From: an uncultured Megasphaera sp.
Lineage (GTDB): Bacteria; Bacillota; Negativicutes; Veillonellales; Megasphaeraceae
Assembly (NCBI GenBank): GCA_934193515.1
Contig: CAKPVJ010000025.1
Coordinates: forward strand, 1 to 30,117
Reading direction: 5' to 3'
DNA: 30,117 nucleotides
The position numbers and the translations under genes were made by a program. Each line of letters opens with the position of its first letter. Positions within the stretch are counted from its first letter, which is position 1. The notes under the pieces are model-generated. The model did no database searches. It saw only the letters and a list, made by a program, of their open reading frames with translations, and had not been told where the DNA came from. Positions 7,876 through 16,435 of this stretch are shown here, piece after piece.

Positions 7876-8509
7876 ATTAATGCTCCAAGGCATTCAGGAA
7901 ACAGTCTTCATGGTAGCCGTTTCCACTGTCATCGCCGCCATCATCGGTATTCCCCTCGGTATTACCTTAGTGACGACAAGCAAAGGTCATATTTTGGAAA
8001 ACCGTGTTATCAACAGCATCCTCGGCACGATTGTCAACGTAATCCGTTCTATTCCATTTATCATCCTGATGGTTGCCATCATTCCATTGACGCGTATTAT
8101 TGCTGGTACCTCCATCGGTACGACGGCAGCCTGCGTGCCGCTGACGATTGTCGCTATCCCCTTTCTCAGCCGTCTGGTAGAAACGTCTATCCGTGAAGTC
8201 GATTTCGGCTTGGTCGAAGCGGCCGAATCTATGGGGGCAACACCGTTTCAAATCATCCGCAAGGTATTGATTCCAGAAGCGCTGCCGACCATTATCAACA
8301 ACATCACCGTCCTTATCGTCAACTTAATCGGGGCTTCTGCTATGGCAGGCGCTATTGGCGGCGGCGGTCTTGGGGATATTGCCATTCGGTACGGGTATCA
8401 GCGGTTCCGTGCCGATGTCATGCTTGCCACTATCATTATTTTGATTGTTGTCGTCAACCTCATTCAAGCCTGCGGTGACTTTGCATCCCGCAAGAAAAAC
8501 AAACGCTAA
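7856..8509 (+). CDS. metI: Methionine ABC importer, permease subunit
   Basis: A 217-residue inner-membrane permease with about five hydrophobic segments. It carries the EAA loop that docks on MetN (EAAESMGATPFQ, ending in IPEALP), followed by a Gly-rich GAIGGGGLGD turn typical of MetI. Its ATG lies inside the end of metN with GAAGTGAGG upstream, so translation is coupled. The length and topology are normal for the family. A U-rich spacer of 65 bases separates it from metQ. Confidence 0.96.
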   Translation: MSQEIIKLMLQGIQETVFMVAVSTVIAAIIGIPLGITLVTTSKGHILENRVINSILGTIVNVIRSIPFIILMVAIIPLTRIIAGTSIGTTAACVPLTIVAIPFLSRLVETSIREVDFGLVEAAESMGATPFQIIRKVLIPEALPTIINNITVLIVNLIGASAMAGAIGGGGLGDIAIRYGYQRFRADVMLATIIILIVVVNLIQACGDFASRKKNKR

Positions 8510-8574
8510 ACCGTTACTGACAAGTTGTCTGTTTTTTATTTATTTTTTATTCGTACTTAAAGGAGTTATGCAAC

Positions 8575-9408
8575 ATGAAACACATATGGAAAAAAGCATT
8601 TGCCTTCACTGCTGTTGCTGCTCTTTGCCTGTTTGCTGCCGGATGCGGCAGTACGGACAACACCAGCAGTAATGCCAATGCATCACAAGAAAAGAAAGAA
8701 GTTACTCTTGGTGTTACACCAGGACCGCAGGCAGAAATTGCGGAAGAAGTAAAAAAAGAAGCAGCTAAACAGGGCATTACTATTCGCATCATGGAATTTT
8801 CTGACTATGTCACGCCGGATGTAGCCTTGTCCAACAAAGAAATTGATATGAACTCTTACCAGCACAAACCGTTCATGGACAATCTAGTCAAAGACAAAGG
8901 CCTAAAAATCGCATCTGTCGGCAACACGGTCATTGCCCCTATCGGCTTATACTCTCACAAAATCAAGAGTCTGGATGAAATTAAAGACGGAGATACCGTT
9001 GCTGTACCAAATGACCCAACAAACGGGGCCCGCGGCATTCTGCTCCTGCAGCAGGCAGGTCTGATTAAAGTCAAAGACGGCGTAAAATATCCGACATCTA
9101 CGGACGTTGCCGAAAATCCAAAGCATTTGCAAATCAAAGAATTGGAAGCAGCACAAATTCCGCGTTCCCTCGATGATGTTACCTTTGCCGCCATCAATAC
9201 CAACTTCGCCATGGACGCTGGCTTAGACCCGGTTCACGATGCCTTCTTCCGTGAAGACAAAGATTCACCGTACGCCAATATTCTGGCTGTCCATGAAGAT
9301 GATGTAAACAATGCAACGCTACAGAAAATCGTCAAGATTTACCAAAGCGACACGATTAAAAAATACATTGAAGACCACTTCAAAGGCGCATTGATTCCGG
9401 CATTTTAA
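8575..9408 (+). CDS. metQ: Methionine-binding lipoprotein
   Basis: Substrate-binding subunit of MetNIQ, exported and lipid-anchored. A basic, hydrophobic signal peptide ends in the lipobox FAAGC, with the lipidated Cys at residue 24, then a Ser/Asn linker and a NlpA-family domain starting VTLGVTPGPQAEI. The 277-residue length is typical. Family landmarks include MNSYQHKPFMD and VPNDPTNGARGILLLQ. AAAGGAG stands before the ATG. It is the last gene of the operon, followed by a strong terminator. Confidence 0.96.
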   Translation: MKHIWKKAFAFTAVAALCLFAAGCGSTDNTSSNANASQEKKEVTLGVTPGPQAEIAEEVKKEAAKQGITIRIMEFSDYVTPDVALSNKEIDMNSYQHKPFMDNLVKDKGLKIASVGNTVIAPIGLYSHKIKSLDEIKDGDTVAVPNDPTNGARGILLLQQAGLIKVKDGVKYPTSTDVAENPKHLQIKELEAAQIPRSLDDVTFAAINTNFAMDAGLDPVHDAFFREDKDSPYANILAVHEDDVNNATLQKIVKIYQSDTIKKYIEDHFKGALIPAF

Positions 9409-9413
9409 AAAGA

Positions 9414-9452
9414 AAAAATAACTGTTCCGCTGTGTGGAGCAGTTATTTTTTT
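9414..9452 (+). terminator. Intrinsic terminator of metNIQ
   Basis: AATAACTGTTCC pairs with GGAGCAGTTATT through one G-U pair, with a 7-base loop and a T run. It lies just after the metQ stop. Confidence 0.9.
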
Positions 9453-9459
9453 ACAAGAC

Positions 9460-9488
9460 TTAAATTATGGAGTAAAATCTGCTACAAT
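9460..9488 (+). promoter_or_regulatory. Probable promoter of the sulfite/nitrite reductase gene
   Basis: TTAAAT (9460-9465) and TACAAT (9483-9488) are spaced by 17 bases. A second -10-like TATAAT lies at 9507-9512 without a good partner. No riboswitch or clear operator is visible in the short leader. Confidence 0.4.
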
Positions 9489-9529
9489 ACTAGTAATACG
9501 TATATGTATAATGAAAGAAGGGTTTTAGA

Positions 9530-11083
9530 ATGATTTCTATTTCAGAAGAAACAAAAACAACGCTGCGACAAGCGTATCCAGAATTTGAAGAAGCATGTCA
9601 TGCCTTTTTCCGTCAGGAACTGCCTGCCAGCAAATACAAAGGCATTTCCGGCAAATTCGGCAGCTATGCTGAACGCGGCGGCAAAAGCGGCATGGTTCGT
9701 ATGCGCTTTTCCGGCGGTTTAATTACCAAAAAGCAAATTCAATTTCTCGCCGAAGCGTTGGAAAAATACCATGTATCGTTAGTACACTTTACGACAGGCC
9801 AAGCCATTCAATATCATAAACTCAGCGGCGATGACATTCTTTCCTTATACCACGAATGCTTTGACCAGGATATTTACTGTGCCGGCGGCGGCGGTGACAA
9901 TCCCCGCAACGTAACGGCCAGCCCGCTGCGCGGCGTAGATCCGCATGAATTTTTTGATATCTCCCCGTATGTAGATGCCGCAGCCAGCTATGCCATTTCC
10001 CTGATTCCCCAGCTGCACCTGCCCAGAAAATATAAAATCGGCCTCTCCAACGGCTCGGATAATGAAGGGCATGCCACATTCAAAGACTTGGGCTTTCTCG
10101 CCAAGAAAAACGGCACTTTTGATGTCTATGCAGCCGGCGGATTAGGCGCATCCAATCCTCGTCTTGGCATCAAAGTCGCTGAAAACGTAGACCCGACCAA
10201 AATTCTTTACTATATCGATGCGTTCGCACAAGTCTTTATGAAATACGGCGATTACACCAATCGTGCCAAAGCTCGTTCCCGTTTTATGCCAACGAATTTA
10301 GGCGATGATGAATTCCGCCGTGTTTTCCAAACCTATCTGAAACAATCTGAAGAAAAAGATTTGGATATTACGCCAGCAGCTACGGTGATTGACAAAAAGG
10401 CTTCCTCTTCTGCCGTGCCGAATAACCCGCGGATTCAGCGGCAAAAACAGGCCAATCTGTATTATGTATCCTATCACCCCCTGACAGGTACGCCAAACCG
10501 CGACGTGTTCCTTCACCTGCTGCAGTATTTATCTACCGTAGACAGTGCAGAAATTCGTTTAAACTCCGACGAAACCTTGTATGCTATCAACTTAACTGCC
10601 GAAGAAGCTGAAAAAGTTGCTGCCATTACGGCAGACGATACAGCACACAACAACTTTGAAAAGTCCGTCTGCTGCATTGGCGCATCCATTTGCCAGCAGG
10701 GACTGCGCAATTCCCACGCTATGCTGACACATACGATTCAGCTTTTGCGTGAAAAGAACGTCGATACCTCCCTGCTGCCGCAAATGCACGTCTCTGGATG
10801 CCCGTCTTCCTGCGGCACGCATCAAGTCGGTGCCATCGGCCTGCGCGGCGCTGCCAAAAAAATCGGCGACACCATGCAGCCTGCGTTTGCCGTATTTGTC
10901 GGCGGTACATACGCTGCCACTCAGGAACATCTGGGCACACAAGTAGGTGTAATTACGGAAGACAACATTCCTGAATTTCTCACGCAACTAGCAGGCGTCC
11001 TGCAAAAGGCCGGCCAGCCGTTTACGACATGGTATCCGGCACATCATGAAGAATTTGCCGCACTCGTCAATGCTATCGAATAA
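9530..11083 (+). CDS. Siroheme-[4Fe-4S] nitrite/sulfite reductase
   Basis: A 517-residue protein of the assimilatory sulfite/nitrite reductase family, which performs six-electron reduction of sulfite to sulfide or nitrite to ammonia in the cytosol, usually with ferredoxin. It has the duplicated layout: ferredoxin-like half domain (about 50-115), siroheme-binding half (about 120-270), second ferredoxin-like half (about 305-370) and cofactor half (375 onward). The cluster ligands are C382 and C388 (C-x5-C) and C424 and C428 in GCPSSCGTHQ (C-x3-C). Arg/Lys residues around RAKARSRF are typical of the anion site. Lying after the SAM-controlled methionine importer, it more likely serves sulfur than nitrogen metabolism, but the substrate cannot be read from sequence. 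No reductase partner subunit is adjacent. Confidence 0.9.
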   Translation: MISISEETKTTLRQAYPEFEEACHAFFRQELPASKYKGISGKFGSYAERGGKSGMVRMRFSGGLITKKQIQFLAEALEKYHVSLVHFTTGQAIQYHKLSGDDILSLYHECFDQDIYCAGGGGDNPRNVTASPLRGVDPHEFFDISPYVDAAASYAISLIPQLHLPRKYKIGLSNGSDNEGHATFKDLGFLAKKNGTFDVYAAGGLGASNPRLGIKVAENVDPTKILYYIDAFAQVFMKYGDYTNRAKARSRFMPTNLGDDEFRRVFQTYLKQSEEKDLDITPAATVIDKKASSSAVPNNPRIQRQKQANLYYVSYHPLTGTPNRDVFLHLLQYLSTVDSAEIRLNSDETLYAINLTAEEAEKVAAITADDTAHNNFEKSVCCIGASICQQGLRNSHAMLTHTIQLLREKNVDTSLLPQMHVSGCPSSCGTHQVGAIGLRGAAKKIGDTMQPAFAVFVGGTYAATQEHLGTQVGVITEDNIPEFLTQLAGVLQKAGQPFTTWYPAHHEEFAALVNAIE

Positions 11084-11106
11084 ACTGCATACACAGACAT
11101 AAAAAG

Positions 11107-11152
11107 AAAAACTCTCTGGCAGTCCTTTAGCGGGCTGCACAGAGAGTTTTCT
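11107..11152. terminator. Bidirectional terminator between the reductase gene and queF
   Basis: AAAACTCTCTG and GCAG pair with CTGC and CAGAGAGTTTT around a loop, with A and T runs at the two ends. It sits between convergent genes and serves both. Confidence 0.9.
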
Positions 11153-11170
11153 TATGCCTTCATTCTTTAG

Positions 11171-11665
11171 CTATCGATTATCAACCTTTTCGGGATGCAA
11201 ATCATGCTGGGACAGCCGCTGCCAAGCGACTTGTTCCCATGGCGTTCCTTTTTTGCCGTAATTGCAGTACGGATCAATGCTGATGCCGCCGCGCGGCAGG
11301 AATTTGCCCCATACTTCAATGTATTTGGGCTCCATGAGGGCAATCAAGTCATCCATAATGATGTTGACGCAGTCTTCATGGAAATCGCCGTGATTGCGGA
11401 AGCTGAATAGATACAGCTTGAGTGATTTGCTTTCTACCATCCGCCTATCCGGCACATACGAAATATAAATCGTCGCATAATCCGGCTGTCCGGTCATCGG
11501 ACACAGACTGGTAAATTCGGGACAATTAAACTTGACGAAATAGTCCCGGTCCGGATGCTTGTTAATAAACGTTTCCAAAAGATCAGGATTGTAGTCCTGA
11601 CTGTATGCAGTATGTTGATTGCCAAGGAGCGTTACGCCCTGCAATTCTTCTTTTGAACGGCTCAT
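11171..11665 (-). CDS. queF: NADPH-dependent 7-cyano-7-deazaguanine reductase
   Basis: Reduces the nitrile of preQ0 to the amine preQ1 for queuosine synthesis, in the cytosol. The 165-residue product is the short, unimodular type. The catalytic Cys is in FTSLCPMTGQPDYA, with the Asp of the same segment. The NADPH-binding ESKSLKLYLFSFRNHGDFHE and the C-terminal RGGISIDPY are also seen. The open frame runs on to 11803, but that part lies in queT. The ATG at 11665 follows an AGGAGG and overlaps the queT stop (ATGA, 11662-11665). It is expressed with queT behind the preQ1 riboswitch. Confidence 0.96.
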   Translation of the reverse strand: MSRSKEELQGVTLLGNQHTAYSQDYNPDLLETFINKHPDRDYFVKFNCPEFTSLCPMTGQPDYATIYISYVPDRRMVESKSLKLYLFSFRNHGDFHEDCVNIIMDDLIALMEPKYIEVWGKFLPRGGISIDPYCNYGKKGTPWEQVAWQRLSQHDLHPEKVDNR

Positions 11666-12165
11666 ATGCCCTCCTGATGAAAAATATATACGTTTGCCAA
11701 CGCATGAATCAAAAATACACCGCAAATGGCAGACGGCAGTTGCCCGATGGACAGATTGACGACGAGCATGCCGTATGGCAGCTGCAGCAGATACGAAAGC
11801 CACAAACTAACTGCCAGTGAAGGAACCCACCAAATTGGCAGCACCGTCAGCCAAACATTGCCGTGATGCTGTTTAATCTGTACAATCAGCCAGGTTGTCA
11901 GCATGCCGACGACACAGCCGCCCAGCATATCCAGCGGCCCCAAACCGCCAAATAAAAAATTGGCAATAAGATTGGCAATCCCCAGCGGCACAACTAGGAA
12001 GGGGTACAAATACACCAATGCATATAACGCTGTCGCAATACGAATCTGATAGGCCCCAAAGGATACGCCTTGGGTCACATATAATACAACAATATATAAC
12101 GCAATAACCATGCTTGCTATAGTCATTCGTTTAGTAGTAGCCAGGAAATTATACATCAGCGCCAC
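11662..12165 (-). CDS. queT: QueT-type queuosine precursor transporter (ECF S component)
   Basis: A 167-residue membrane protein with about five hydrophobic segments and the QueT signature: FGAYQIRIATALYAL near the N-terminus and GGLGPLDMLGG in the middle. QueT proteins are thought to be substrate-binding S components that work with a shared ECF energising module to take up preQ1 or preQ0. A GGGAGG precedes the start. The preQ1-I riboswitch directly upstream and the overlapping queF support this substrate. No EcfA/EcfT genes are in the window. Confidence 0.92.
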   Translation of the reverse strand: MALMYNFLATTKRMTIASMVIALYIVVLYVTQGVSFGAYQIRIATALYALVYLYPFLVVPLGIANLIANFLFGGLGPLDMLGGCVVGMLTTWLIVQIKQHHGNVWLTVLPIWWVPSLAVSLWLSYLLQLPYGMLVVNLSIGQLPSAICGVFLIHALANVYIFHQEGI

Positions 12166-12180
12166 CTCCCTTCTTGGTCA

Positions 12181-12214
12181 AAAAAATAAACGGGCTTGCC
12201 GAAACAAACCCGTT
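12181..12214 (-). terminator. Attenuator terminator of the preQ1 riboswitch
   Basis: On the minus strand ACGGGTTTG pairs with CAAGCCCGT (G-U pair allowed), followed by TTTATTTTTT. It lies between the aptamer and the queT ribosome site, so it can switch queT-queF off. It could also end lepB transcripts. Confidence 0.85.
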
Positions 12215-12233
12215 GTGTACGTATGGTACAGCT

Positions 12234-12275
12234 TCCTAGTTTTGTTTACCGACAGGATGGATTGCGAACTGTCCT
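12234..12275 (-). ncRNA. preQ1-I riboswitch aptamer
   Basis: Read on the minus strand, GACAG (12273-12269) pairs with CTGTC across a loop starting TTCGCAATCC. The A-rich tail GGTAAACAAAACTAGGA then folds back, its GGA pairing with UCC of the loop to make the pseudoknot. This closely resembles the known T. tengcongensis preQ1-I aptamer (loop UCGCAGUAAC, tail UUAACAAAACAAGG, quoted from memory). The genes below are queT and queF, which fits. The aptamer begins only about 15 bases after the lepB stop. Confidence 0.82.
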
Positions 12276-12289
12276 TTATCTCTATTCTG

Positions 12290-12850
12290 TTACCAAATCA
12301 CATGCCCCAGGACATGGTCCACAGGCACCGGCCCGATGAAGCGGCTGTCACTGCTGTGATTGCGGTTATCTCCCATGCAGAATACATACCCTTCCGGTAT
12401 TTTGATTTCATCCTTGCGGCTGTATTCCATCGATTCATTAATATAGGGTTCATCCAAGGCTTCGCCGTTGCGCCATACCTTACCGTCATGGAAAGCCAGT
12501 GTATCTCCCGGCCGACCGATAACGCGTTTGACCCAGACATTTTTCGTCTGTAAATCGTGGTTGAAAAATGCCAAGTAGTTGTTCATCGGTTCTACGACAT
12601 CATCTTTCCACGTCCGGTGGTACTGTGTACGGCTGTCAATAATGACAATATCGCCATAGTTGGGCACTTCACGCAGAACATGATTCCATTTGGATACAAT
12701 CAAATATTCTCCGTTGTGCAGCGTAGGCACCATCGATTCGCCGGATACACGCGTAGGCTGAAAGAAAAATATATGAATTACCATGGCAATCGCTAAGGCT
12801 ATGATAATAGAATAAACCCATTCAAAAACTTCATGCAAAAATGTATTCAC
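12290..12850 (-). CDS. lepB: Signal peptidase I
   Basis: Membrane-bound endopeptidase that removes signal peptides from exported proteins. The 186-residue protein has one N-terminal TM segment (about 11-30) and the S26 family boxes: catalytic S39 in SGESMVPTL, general base K108 in VKRVIGRPGD and the structural GDNRNHSSDSR (160-170). The length and single TM match Firmicute SipS-type enzymes. GGAGGGG lies upstream of the ATG. It has its own promoter and is followed almost at once by the preQ1 riboswitch. Confidence 0.96.
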   Translation of the reverse strand: MNTFLHEVFEWVYSIIIALAIAMVIHIFFFQPTRVSGESMVPTLHNGEYLIVSKWNHVLREVPNYGDIVIIDSRTQYHRTWKDDVVEPMNNYLAFFNHDLQTKNVWVKRVIGRPGDTLAFHDGKVWRNGEALDEPYINESMEYSRKDEIKIPEGYVFCMGDNRNHSSDSRFIGPVPVDHVLGHVIW

Positions 12851-12880
12851 ACCAACCCCTCCTTACTTGCGTACTTATCT

Positions 12881-12909
12881 ATTGTAACAAAGGGTACGCG
12901 TAAAAGCAA
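12881..12909 (-). promoter_or_regulatory. Promoter of lepB (and perhaps queT-queF)
   Basis: TTGCTT (12909-12904) and TACAAT (12886-12881) are 17 bases apart on the minus strand. A weak AAAGCA/TGCTTT hairpin that could end ligA transcripts overlaps the -35. Confidence 0.7.
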
Positions 12910-12942
12910 GGCTGCTTTCTCATATCAGCATCATACCGACGC

Positions 12943-14943
12943 CTAATCCCGTTCCAGCCAATCGCGAAATTCTTCTTCTGAAATAATATGCGTTCCCAAC
13001 TTTTGCGCTTTTTCGTATTTGCTGCCCGGTTCGGCCCCTGCTACGACCAGCGTCGTCTTTTTCGTAACAGCCGACGTGCATTTACCGCCTCGGTCTTCAA
13101 CGGCCTGCTGTGCTTCTTTGCGCGTCATGGTCTGCAGTTTACCCGTCAAAACAACGATTTCGCCGTCAAAAGCGGTACTAATCAGCTGCCGTTTTTCCGC
13201 CGTCATATCAATGCCGTAGGACTGCAGCTTCTGTATTAATGCCTGATTATCCGGATTACCGGCATACGCGGCAACGCTTTCGGCAATACGCGGGCCAATT
13301 TCACCAATAGCCGTCATCTCGTCTATAGAGGCCTTCATAATGGCATCCATAGAGCCAAAGGATTCTGCCAAAATCCGGCCGGCCTTGGCGCCGACAAAGC
13401 GAATTCCCAAGGCAAACAAGACGCGTGCCAAACCGACATGCTTGCTGTCTTCGATGGCTTTCAGCAGATTATCTGCCGACTTTTCGCCGAACCCTTCCAA
13501 ATCCACCAATTCGTCTTTCGTCAGGCCATATATATCAGATACATCACGAATCAAATGCTGCTGCAACAGCTGCTGTACAATCGCATCTCCCAAGCCGTCA
13601 ATGTTCATTGCGTCACGGGACACAAAATGGGCAATCTGTTCGCCAATGACTGCCGGGCAGTTGGGATTGATGCAGCGGGTCGCCGCTTCCCCTTCGTGCC
13701 GCACGACAGGACCGCCGCAGCAAGGACACGTCTTGGGCATGGCAAATACCGTTTCAGCCCCTGTTCTCGCTTCAAGGACCGGACGAACGACTTCCGGAAT
13801 AATTTCACCGGCTTTTTGGATAATAACCGTATCGCCAATACGAATGTCTTTTTCTTTAATATAATCTTCATTGTGCAGCGTCGCCCGTTTGACCGTCGTG
13901 CCTGCCAACCGTACAGGCTGCAGGTCAGCTGCCGGCGTCAGTACGCCCGTCCGTCCCAGAGTAATGGAAATCCCCTGTACTTTGGTTTGGGCCTGTTCCG
14001 GCGGGAATTTGTAAGCAATCGCCCAGCGGGGAATTTTTACCGTATTTCCCAGACGAGCCTGCTGGGCAAAGGAATTGACTTTGACGACCATGCCGTCTGT
14101 TGCATACGGCAGCGTGTCCCGCCGTTCGTCCCAGCTGTGAATAAACTGAATGACTTCAGCCATCGTCGTAAACGCACGGTATTCCGGATTGACTTGAAAA
14201 TGAAAAGCTTTTAAATCAGCCAGCAGTTCTTCCTGACTGTGAATTTCGATGCCAACCGTGCCGCCCAAGGCATAGGCAAAAAATGCCAGTTTGCGCTGTG
14301 CCGTAATCCGTGGATCTAGCTGGCGCAGAGAGCCTGCTGCCGCATTGCGGGGATTGGCAAAGGGTTCCAGCTCATCATCGCGTCGCTGGACATTGAGCTG
14401 GGCAAATGAATCGACCGGCATATACACTTCGCCGCGGATTTCGATATGCGGCGAATCGTTGTCGATATGCAGCGGAATCGTGCGAATCGTGCGCACATTG
14501 TTTGTAATATCTTCGCCAACACGGCCGTCGCCGCGGGTAACGCCGCGAATAAACTGGCCATGTTCGTAAATCAAATTGACAGCCAAGCCGTCAATTTTCA
14601 ATTCTACTACGTAGGTTACGTCTTCTCCATCCAACTCATGGCGGACGCGCTGGTCAAACTCCATCAGCTCGGCATCGTTAAAGACATCCCCCAAGCTGAG
14701 CATCGGCCTGTCATGGGTATATTTGGCAAAGCCGCCGGAGATTTTGGAACCTACGCGCTGTGTCGGCGAATCCGGTGTAATCCATTCCGGATGGGCTTTT
14801 TCTATCGTTTCCAATTCCCGGTACATCATATCGTATTCATAATCGGTGACAGTCGGTTTATCCAGCGTATAATACTGATAGCTCAACTCATCCAGTGTTT
14901 TGCGCAGCTCCAAGAGCCGCGTCTTCATAGTCGTGTCATCCAT
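12943..14943 (-). CDS. ligA: NAD+-dependent DNA ligase
   Basis: Seals nicks in replication and repair using NAD+. From the chosen ATG the protein has 666 residues, normal for LigA. The adenylation domain carries the AMP-accepting Lys at 116 in ELKIDG, followed by the RGDGRVGEDIT segment. The OB fold follows, then a four-Cys zinc finger (CPCCGG and CINPNC), HhH repeats and a C-terminal BRCT domain (GEIVVLTGKLQ to the end). GGGAGG lies 6 bases before the ATG at 14943; the open frame extends six codons further without a ribosome site. It starts 23 bases after the upstream exporter stop, so it is probably co-transcribed. Confidence 0.97.
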   Translation of the reverse strand: MDDTTMKTRLLELRKTLDELSYQYYTLDKPTVTDYEYDMMYRELETIEKAHPEWITPDSPTQRVGSKISGGFAKYTHDRPMLSLGDVFNDAELMEFDQRVRHELDGEDVTYVVELKIDGLAVNLIYEHGQFIRGVTRGDGRVGEDITNNVRTIRTIPLHIDNDSPHIEIRGEVYMPVDSFAQLNVQRRDDELEPFANPRNAAAGSLRQLDPRITAQRKLAFFAYALGGTVGIEIHSQEELLADLKAFHFQVNPEYRAFTTMAEVIQFIHSWDERRDTLPYATDGMVVKVNSFAQQARLGNTVKIPRWAIAYKFPPEQAQTKVQGISITLGRTGVLTPAADLQPVRLAGTTVKRATLHNEDYIKEKDIRIGDTVIIQKAGEIIPEVVRPVLEARTGAETVFAMPKTCPCCGGPVVRHEGEAATRCINPNCPAVIGEQIAHFVSRDAMNIDGLGDAIVQQLLQQHLIRDVSDIYGLTKDELVDLEGFGEKSADNLLKAIEDSKHVGLARVLFALGIRFVGAKAGRILAESFGSMDAIMKASIDEMTAIGEIGPRIAESVAAYAGNPDNQALIQKLQSYGIDMTAEKRQLISTAFDGEIVVLTGKLQTMTRKEAQQAVEDRGGKCTSAVTKKTTLVVAGAEPGSKYEKAQKLGTHIISEEEFRDWLERD

Positions 14944-14966
14944 AAGAAACCTCCCTATCACACGTT

Positions 14967-16340
14967 CTATTTCAAGTTGCTTGCCTGATCTATATCTGTT
15001 TCTGTTTCAAACATGCTTTCATGGCTTCCGCGGGAAGCAGCCAGCATTCGCTGCAAACGACGGTGTTTGCTCCGTTCAATAAACTGATGGGCCAGCATTT
15101 CCGGAATCGTCGCGCCGACGGCAATAGCAAAAATAATCAAAAACGATTTGACACCGGCCTGCATGGCTCCCAAAAATTCCTGCGGATTCAGTTCCGTAAT
15201 ATCAAACAGCCCAATGAGCAGCCGATACATCAAAACACCGGGAATCATAGGAATCACAGACGGTATCGTGACTACCATGTGAGGCACATGAATCCAATGG
15301 GCAAACTTATAGCCGATAATCCCCATCACGGCAGCTCCCATAAAGGAAGCCCAAGCCTGCGACATGCCAAATCCCAACGACAAAATATTCCGTGTCCCGA
15401 CAGCGATAATAGCGCCGACAGCTACGACAGGCAGCAGTTTGGGCGGTATGTTGAAAATAACAGAGAATCCCATAGCCGCAACGGCTGCCGCAATCGCCTG
15501 CGAGCCATCCAAGCCGCTTGGCACGATACTGTATGCCGCATAGTGAGGCACTTCACAAATACTGATAGCACAGACGATGCCAAATGTCATGGCAAAGACA
15601 ATTAAAAGCGTGTGGATCGCCCGTGTCGCGCCGGAAAGCGCATAGTTGTTCATCAAATCATCAAAGGAATTGATAAGCGGAATCCCAGGCACCAAGAAAA
15701 GCATACAGGCAATCATCGGAAACCAAGGTGTAGCTGAGCCCGGCAAAAAGCTAGTAAAATACGCTACAATCGTCGCAACGCACGCAGCGACAGCCGTACT
15801 GACATAAGAATTGACGCCTAGCAAATTGCACCAGCGCCGTCCCCAAAAGCCGCAGCACGCAGCCAACGCCGTATAAAAGAACGCAACCCAGTCACAGCCA
15901 AACAGCTTGCAGAAACCGCCGCAGGCAAAACCGGCTGCAATCGAGGTCACCAGCGGAGAATAATGCCGTATTTGTCCTTCCAGCCGGATTCTGTCTAATT
16001 CAGCCTTAAACGCCTGAATGACGTATTTCTTTTCAATCGCCCGCCAGGATACACGGCTTACATCGATAATCGTAGACATATTAATACCGTGCCGGCGGCA
16101 TTTGCGGTACACCGTATACGCTTCGTTTTCATTGTCATAATTTACCATAATCGTCGTATACGTCATGTGAAAATTGATATGTTTCCAATGCAGTCCCAAA
16201 TAGGCCGCTGCACGCAGCATATCTCTGACAATACTCTTAGAATCGCTGCCGCTTTCCATCATCAGCTGCCCTATATCCAGCATCAATTCCAATTTTTCCT
16301 TTATGGTCGCATTTTTTAAAGACTCCACTTCAGCATCCAT
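14967..16340 (-). CDS. ThrE-type threonine/serine exporter (fused YjjP-YjjB family)
   Basis: An integral membrane protein of 457 residues. The N-terminal half (about 15-270) is the DUF1212/YjjP-like part: a soluble segment with ESGSDSKSI followed by membrane helices. The C-terminal half is the YjjB/DUF3815-like part with MIPGVLMYRLL. Some family members export threonine, serine or succinate; the substrate here is unknown. AGGAGG lies 6 bases before the ATG at 16340. An ATG at 16361 has a weaker site, and the longer open frame runs into pcrA. It lies between pcrA and ligA on one strand. A 7-bp hairpin without a T run (16388-16410) separates it from pcrA. Confidence 0.85.
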   Translation of the reverse strand: MDAEVESLKNATIKEKLELMLDIGQLMMESGSDSKSIVRDMLRAAAYLGLHWKHINFHMTYTTIMVNYDNENEAYTVYRKCRRHGINMSTIIDVSRVSWRAIEKKYVIQAFKAELDRIRLEGQIRHYSPLVTSIAAGFACGGFCKLFGCDWVAFFYTALAACCGFWGRRWCNLLGVNSYVSTAVAACVATIVAYFTSFLPGSATPWFPMIACMLFLVPGIPLINSFDDLMNNYALSGATRAIHTLLIVFAMTFGIVCAISICEVPHYAAYSIVPSGLDGSQAIAAAVAAMGFSVIFNIPPKLLPVVAVGAIIAVGTRNILSLGFGMSQAWASFMGAAVMGIIGYKFAHWIHVPHMVVTIPSVIPMIPGVLMYRLLIGLFDITELNPQEFLGAMQAGVKSFLIIFAIAVGATIPEMLAHQFIERSKHRRLQRMLAASRGSHESMFETETDIDQASNLK

Positions 16341-16387
16341 CGCTATCCTCCTGCTCTGCATGAATATCTTCTCCGTACAGCCAACGC

Positions 16388-16410
16388 GGTTCCTACGTTT
16401 GGCAGGAACC
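16388..16410. other. Short hairpin between pcrA and the thrE-like gene
   Basis: GGTTCCT and AGGAACC form a 7-bp stem around a 9-base loop. No T run follows on the minus strand, so it is not a standard terminator. It could process or stabilise the mRNA. Confidence 0.35.
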
Positions 16411-16435
16411 CTTTTGACTATGGTATGTCGTACGG

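Noticed and set aside
8521..8556. Possible attenuator between metI and metQ (GACAAGTTGTC then T-rich)
   Set aside because: The stem would be only 4 bp with a 3-base loop, too weak to terminate.
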